Assembly (NCBI GenBank): GCA_036015235.1
Contig: CP107926.1
Span: 3,991,001-4,055,000, forward strand
Reading direction: 5' to 3'
Length of the DNA: 64,000 bases
Source: Streptomyces sp. NBC_00433
GTDB taxonomy: Bacteria; Actinomycetota; Actinomycetes; Streptomycetales; Streptomycetaceae
Shown here: positions 60,102 to 64,000 of the stretch, one piece after another
Layout of the letters: each line of letters begins with the position of its first letter
Position numbering within the stretch: the first letter of the stretch is position 1
Position numbers and translations under genes: made by a program
The notes under the pieces: model-generated
What the model saw: the letters and a program-made list of their open reading frames with translations, nothing else
The model's database searches: none
What the model was told of the DNA's origin: nothing

Positions 60102-61278
60102 GGCCGACACCGTACCCGGCGGGCTCGGCGGCGAAGGACCTGGCGTAATGCAGCGTCGCCCCGACCAGCACCATCGGTACGAGCATCGCGCCGCGGTAGC
60201 TCCACGCGTCACCCAGCGCGCCCACCAGCGGCGAGCCCACAAGGAAGCCGACGTAGTTGAAGACGTTCAGCCGCGCGATCGCCGTGTCCGACGCCCCCGG
60301 GAAGAGCCGCCCCGCCGCCGCGAAGGTCTGCGGCACGATCACGCACAGCCCGAAGCCGAGCAGCGTGAAGCCCAGCATCCCCACCCACGCGCCCGGCGCC
60401 ACCGCCACCACCGCGAAGCCCGCCATGGCCACGACCGTCCCCAGCCGCACCACCGCCACCGCACCGAACCGCCGCACCCCGAAATCGCCCACCGAGCGCC
60501 CCAGCAGCGTGGTGACCATGTAGACCGCGTAGGGCACCGTCGAGAGCTGCTCGGAGCTGTGCAGGGTGTCCTGGAGGTATTTCGCGCTCCAGTTGGAGAC
60601 CGTCGAATCGCCGATGTAGGCGAACGCCATCACCAGGCAGAGCGGCATCAGCAGCCGCATCACCACCTGCTGCGTCTCCTTCTCCCCGCCCGCCTCCACC
60701 GCGTCGGACGCGTCCCGATACCAGCGGCTCGCCACCAGGGTCAGCGGGATCAGCACCAGCACCACCGGCCCGTACAGCGCCACCAGCGAGATGTGCCAGT
60801 GCGCCCCCGACCACGCCAGCAGCGCCCCGATGATGCCGCCCAGGCTGTACGCGGCGTGGAAGCCCAGCATGATGCTGCGCCCGTACGCGCGCTGGAGGCT
60901 CACCCCGAGCATGTTCATCGACGCGTCCAGGCCGCCGACGCACACCCCGAAGAAGGCCAGCGTCACCGCCGCCACCCACATGCTGTCCCCGGCGCCGAGC
61001 GCGAGCAGCACCAGTGCCACCACCGGCTGCACCCAGCGCAGCACCACGCTCGGCCGCACCCGCTTGACCAGCTGCTCGGTCACCACGCTGCCCAGCCCCG
61101 CCAGGATCGGCACGCCGGCCAGGAAGACCGGCAGCAGCCCGTCACTGATCCCGTAGCGGTCCTGGATCGCCGGAATCCGGGTCACCAGCAAAGCGAAGAG
61201 CGCGCCCTGCGCGAAGAAGCTGACCGCGAGGGCCGCGCGACCGTGCCGCAGGCTCTGCGGGCGAGCGTCGTCGTCCAT
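60070..61278 (-). CDS. MFS transporter
   Basis: Membrane transporter of 402 residues with twelve predicted helices. The loop between helices 2 and 3 is EQLVKRVRPSVVLR. GGLDASMNMLGVSLQRAYGRSIMLGFHAAYSLGG and the later TLLGRSVGDFGVRRFGAVAVVRLGT are the signature regions of the FucP/YbjJ-like group. Substrate unknown. It is probably co-transcribed with acuC. Start ATG at 61278 gives a short cytoplasmic N-terminus MDDDARPQSLRHGRAAL. Confidence 0.87.
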   Translation of the reverse strand: MDDDARPQSLRHGRAALAVSFFAQGALFALLVTRIPAIQDRYGISDGLLPVFLAGVPILAGLGSVVTEQLVKRVRPSVVLRWVQPVVALVLLALGAGDSMWVAAVTLAFFGVCVGGLDASMNMLGVSLQRAYGRSIMLGFHAAYSLGGIIGALLAWSGAHWHISLVALYGPVVLVLIPLTLVASRWYRDASDAVEAGGEKETQQVVMRLLMPLCLVMAFAYIGDSTVSNWSAKYLQDTLHSSEQLSTVPYAVYMVTTLLGRSVGDFGVRRFGAVAVVRLGTVVAMAGFAVVAVAPGAWVGMLGFTLLGFGLCVIVPQTFAAAGRLFPGASDTAIARLNVFNYVGFLVGSPLVGALGDAWSYRGAMLVPMVLVGATLHYARSFAAEPAGYGVGHERPSTVDVG

Positions 61279-61385
61279 AAGGGTGCACGGTAGACGCGAA
61301 AGCTACGCCTGAGTAGGTGCGCGGAGTCACGATCTTTCCCGCGCACTTCATCGCGCGCGGATTTCCCCGCCGTCCGGGGGCGAGG

Positions 61386-62033
61386 TCAGCGGAAGAGCAG
61401 GTCGGGCAGCTCCGCCATGCCGCCGAAGAGGGCGGTGGCGTCCTTGAGCTTCGCGGCCGGCGTCATCGCGGTGTAGCCGTACACGTCCATCCCGGCCGCC
61501 CGCGCCGCCGCCACCCCCAGCGCGCTGTCCTCCACGACGGCACACCGCTCGGGCGGCACCCCCATGGTGCGCGCCGCGTGCAGGAACAGGTCGGGCGCGG
61601 GCTTCCCACGGCCCACGTCCTGCGCCGAGAAGATCCGCCGCTCCCCGAACCGGTCGTAGAGCCCGGTCTTCCGCAGCGCGACCCTGATCCGCTCATGCCC
61701 CCCGGACGAGGCCAGGCAGTACGGCACCCCGTCGGCCGCCAGCTTCTCCAGTACGGTCGCGGCCCCCAGGACCGGCTCCAACTCCCGCTCGAAGGCGGCG
61801 AAGACCCGGGCGTGGTAAGCGGCGTCGAACCCCTCGGGCAGGCTTCCCCCGTCCCGCTCCCGCACCACGTCGTGCACGCGGTGGATGGCGGCGCCCATGA
61901 AGTCCCTGACCGAATCCTCGAAGGTCGTCGGAAACCCGGCCTCGGTCAGGCAGTCCGCCAGGATGCGGTTGGAGATCCGCTCGCTGTCCACGAGGACGCC
62001 GTCGTTGTCGAAAATGACCAGGTCGTACTGCAT
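61386..62033 (-). CDS. HAD family phosphatase (beta-phosphoglucomutase-like)
   Basis: HAD-IA hydrolase of 215 residues. Motif I is IFDNDGVLVDSE (DxDGV), motif II is in CLASSGGHERI, motif III in VGRGKPAPDLFL, and motif IV VVEDSALGVAAARAAG. The cap domain fills about 20-80. It would dephosphorylate a small sugar phosphate or similar. It lies right after the rRNA operon terminator on the same strand. Confidence 0.88.
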   Translation of the reverse strand: MQYDLVIFDNDGVLVDSERISNRILADCLTEAGFPTTFEDSVRDFMGAAIHRVHDVVRERDGGSLPEGFDAAYHARVFAAFERELEPVLGAATVLEKLAADGVPYCLASSGGHERIRVALRKTGLYDRFGERRIFSAQDVGRGKPAPDLFLHAARTMGVPPERCAVVEDSALGVAAARAAGMDVYGYTAMTPAAKLKDATALFGGMAELPDLLFR

Positions 62034-62064
62034 GTCGCCACGCTACAGGGCGGCAGAACGCAGA

Positions 62065-62105
62065 AAAGCGTCAGCCCCCGTGCGGTGCACGGGAGCTGAC
62101 GCTTT
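62065..62105 (-). terminator. rRNA operon intrinsic terminator
   Basis: In the minus-strand sense AAAGCGTCAGC...GCTGACGCTTTT forms a long stem with an inner GTGCACCGCAC-type loop and a T-run. It follows the 5S gene by about 10 bp. Confidence 0.8.
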
Positions 62106-62115
62106 ATCAAAGATT

Positions 62116-62234
62116 GTTCGGCGGTGTCCTACTCTCCCACAGGGTCCCCCCTGCAGTACCATCGGCGCTGAAAGGCTTAGCTTCCGGGTTCGGAATGTAA
62201 CCGGGCGTTTCCCTAACGCTATGACCACCGAAAC
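62116..62234 (-). rRNA. rrf: 5S ribosomal RNA
   Basis: The minus strand begins GTTTCGGTGGTCATAGCG and ends GTAGGACACCGCCGAAC, giving ~119 nt. The middle holds the conserved CCCGGTTACATTCCGAACCC. Ends pair as helix I. It follows the 23S gene by about 100 bp. Confidence 0.97.
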
Positions 62235-62337
62235 ACCATGAAACACACACCACACCCCCGACACCTGCCCGTAAAGGACAGTGAGGATGTGTGGTAGCTG
62301 GTTGTTTCAGAACCACACAGTGGACGCGAGCAACTGA

Positions 62338-64000
<1,663 letters not shown>

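Overview
The window is very GC-rich, its protein-coding genes have strongly G/C-biased third codon positions, and many genes start with GTG. The gene content (BldN, Rex-HemACD, SCO2400-type zinc-ribbon protein, class I lysyl-tRNA synthetase, futalosine menaquinone pathway, mycobacterial-type bS22) points to the chromosome of a Streptomyces or a close relative (Streptomycetaceae). Species cannot be told from the sequence alone.

Layout. 1-8.5 kb: a fatty-acyl-CoA ligase cut by the left edge, a divergent fadA2 / fabG4-htdX lipid module, a MarR/TIGR03086 pair, a TetR regulator with a small membrane protein, and a GNAT acetyltransferase. 8.5-20 kb: a respiratory block with four menaquinone (futalosine-route) genes, mqnE, mqnM (ubiX), mqnP (ubiA) and mqnL (ubiD), an Lrp regulator, a rhomboid protease and a lipoprotein. 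It is followed by the system II cytochrome c maturation operon resA-ccdA-resB-ccsB, which reads toward mqnL-mqnP. 20-24.8 kb: a Tat-type deacetylase-like lipoprotein, hemL with a histidine phosphatase, and an uncharacterised conserved protein. 24.8-36.9 kb: a more variable stretch holding a zinc-ribbon membrane protein, a DHFR-like reductase, a cyclodeaminase-folD pair, an SDR, a secreted phospholipase A2, a PL7 alginate lyase with a CBM13 domain, RtcB, two DUF3558 lipoproteins and a DUF2637 membrane protein with YDPR repeats. 36.9-43.4 kb: divergent lysS/argS, a PAS-PP2C phosphatase and a membrane acyltransferase. 43.4-50 kb: hemB and the rex-hemA-hemC-hemD operon with a recognisable Rex operator. 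50-57.9 kb: an exonuclease, a glutaredoxin-like protein, a HAD phosphatase, the developmental sigma factor BldN with its anti-sigma RsbN, a PlsC acyltransferase, an SDR, bS22 and a small HTH protein. 58-62 kb: an unknown protein, AcuC, an MFS transporter and a HAD hydrolase. 62.1-64 kb: 5S rRNA and the 3' half of 23S rRNA on the minus strand.

Together the core genes supply the electron-transport chain: heme (hemL, hemB, hemA, hemC, hemD), menaquinone (mqnE/M/P/L) and cytochrome c assembly (res/ccd/ccs), with NADH/NAD sensing by Rex over hemACD. Gaps between genes are mostly filled by one family of palindromic GC-rich repeats, by strong hairpin terminators, and by one MITE-like element behind rsbN. 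I found no CRISPR array, tRNA, transposase or prophage. No wholly new system is evident. The most noteworthy items are the nested palindromic array between hemB and hemD, paired DnaA boxes between lysS and argS, a DasR-like operator ahead of the alginate lyase, and twin palindromes between fadA2 and fabG4.
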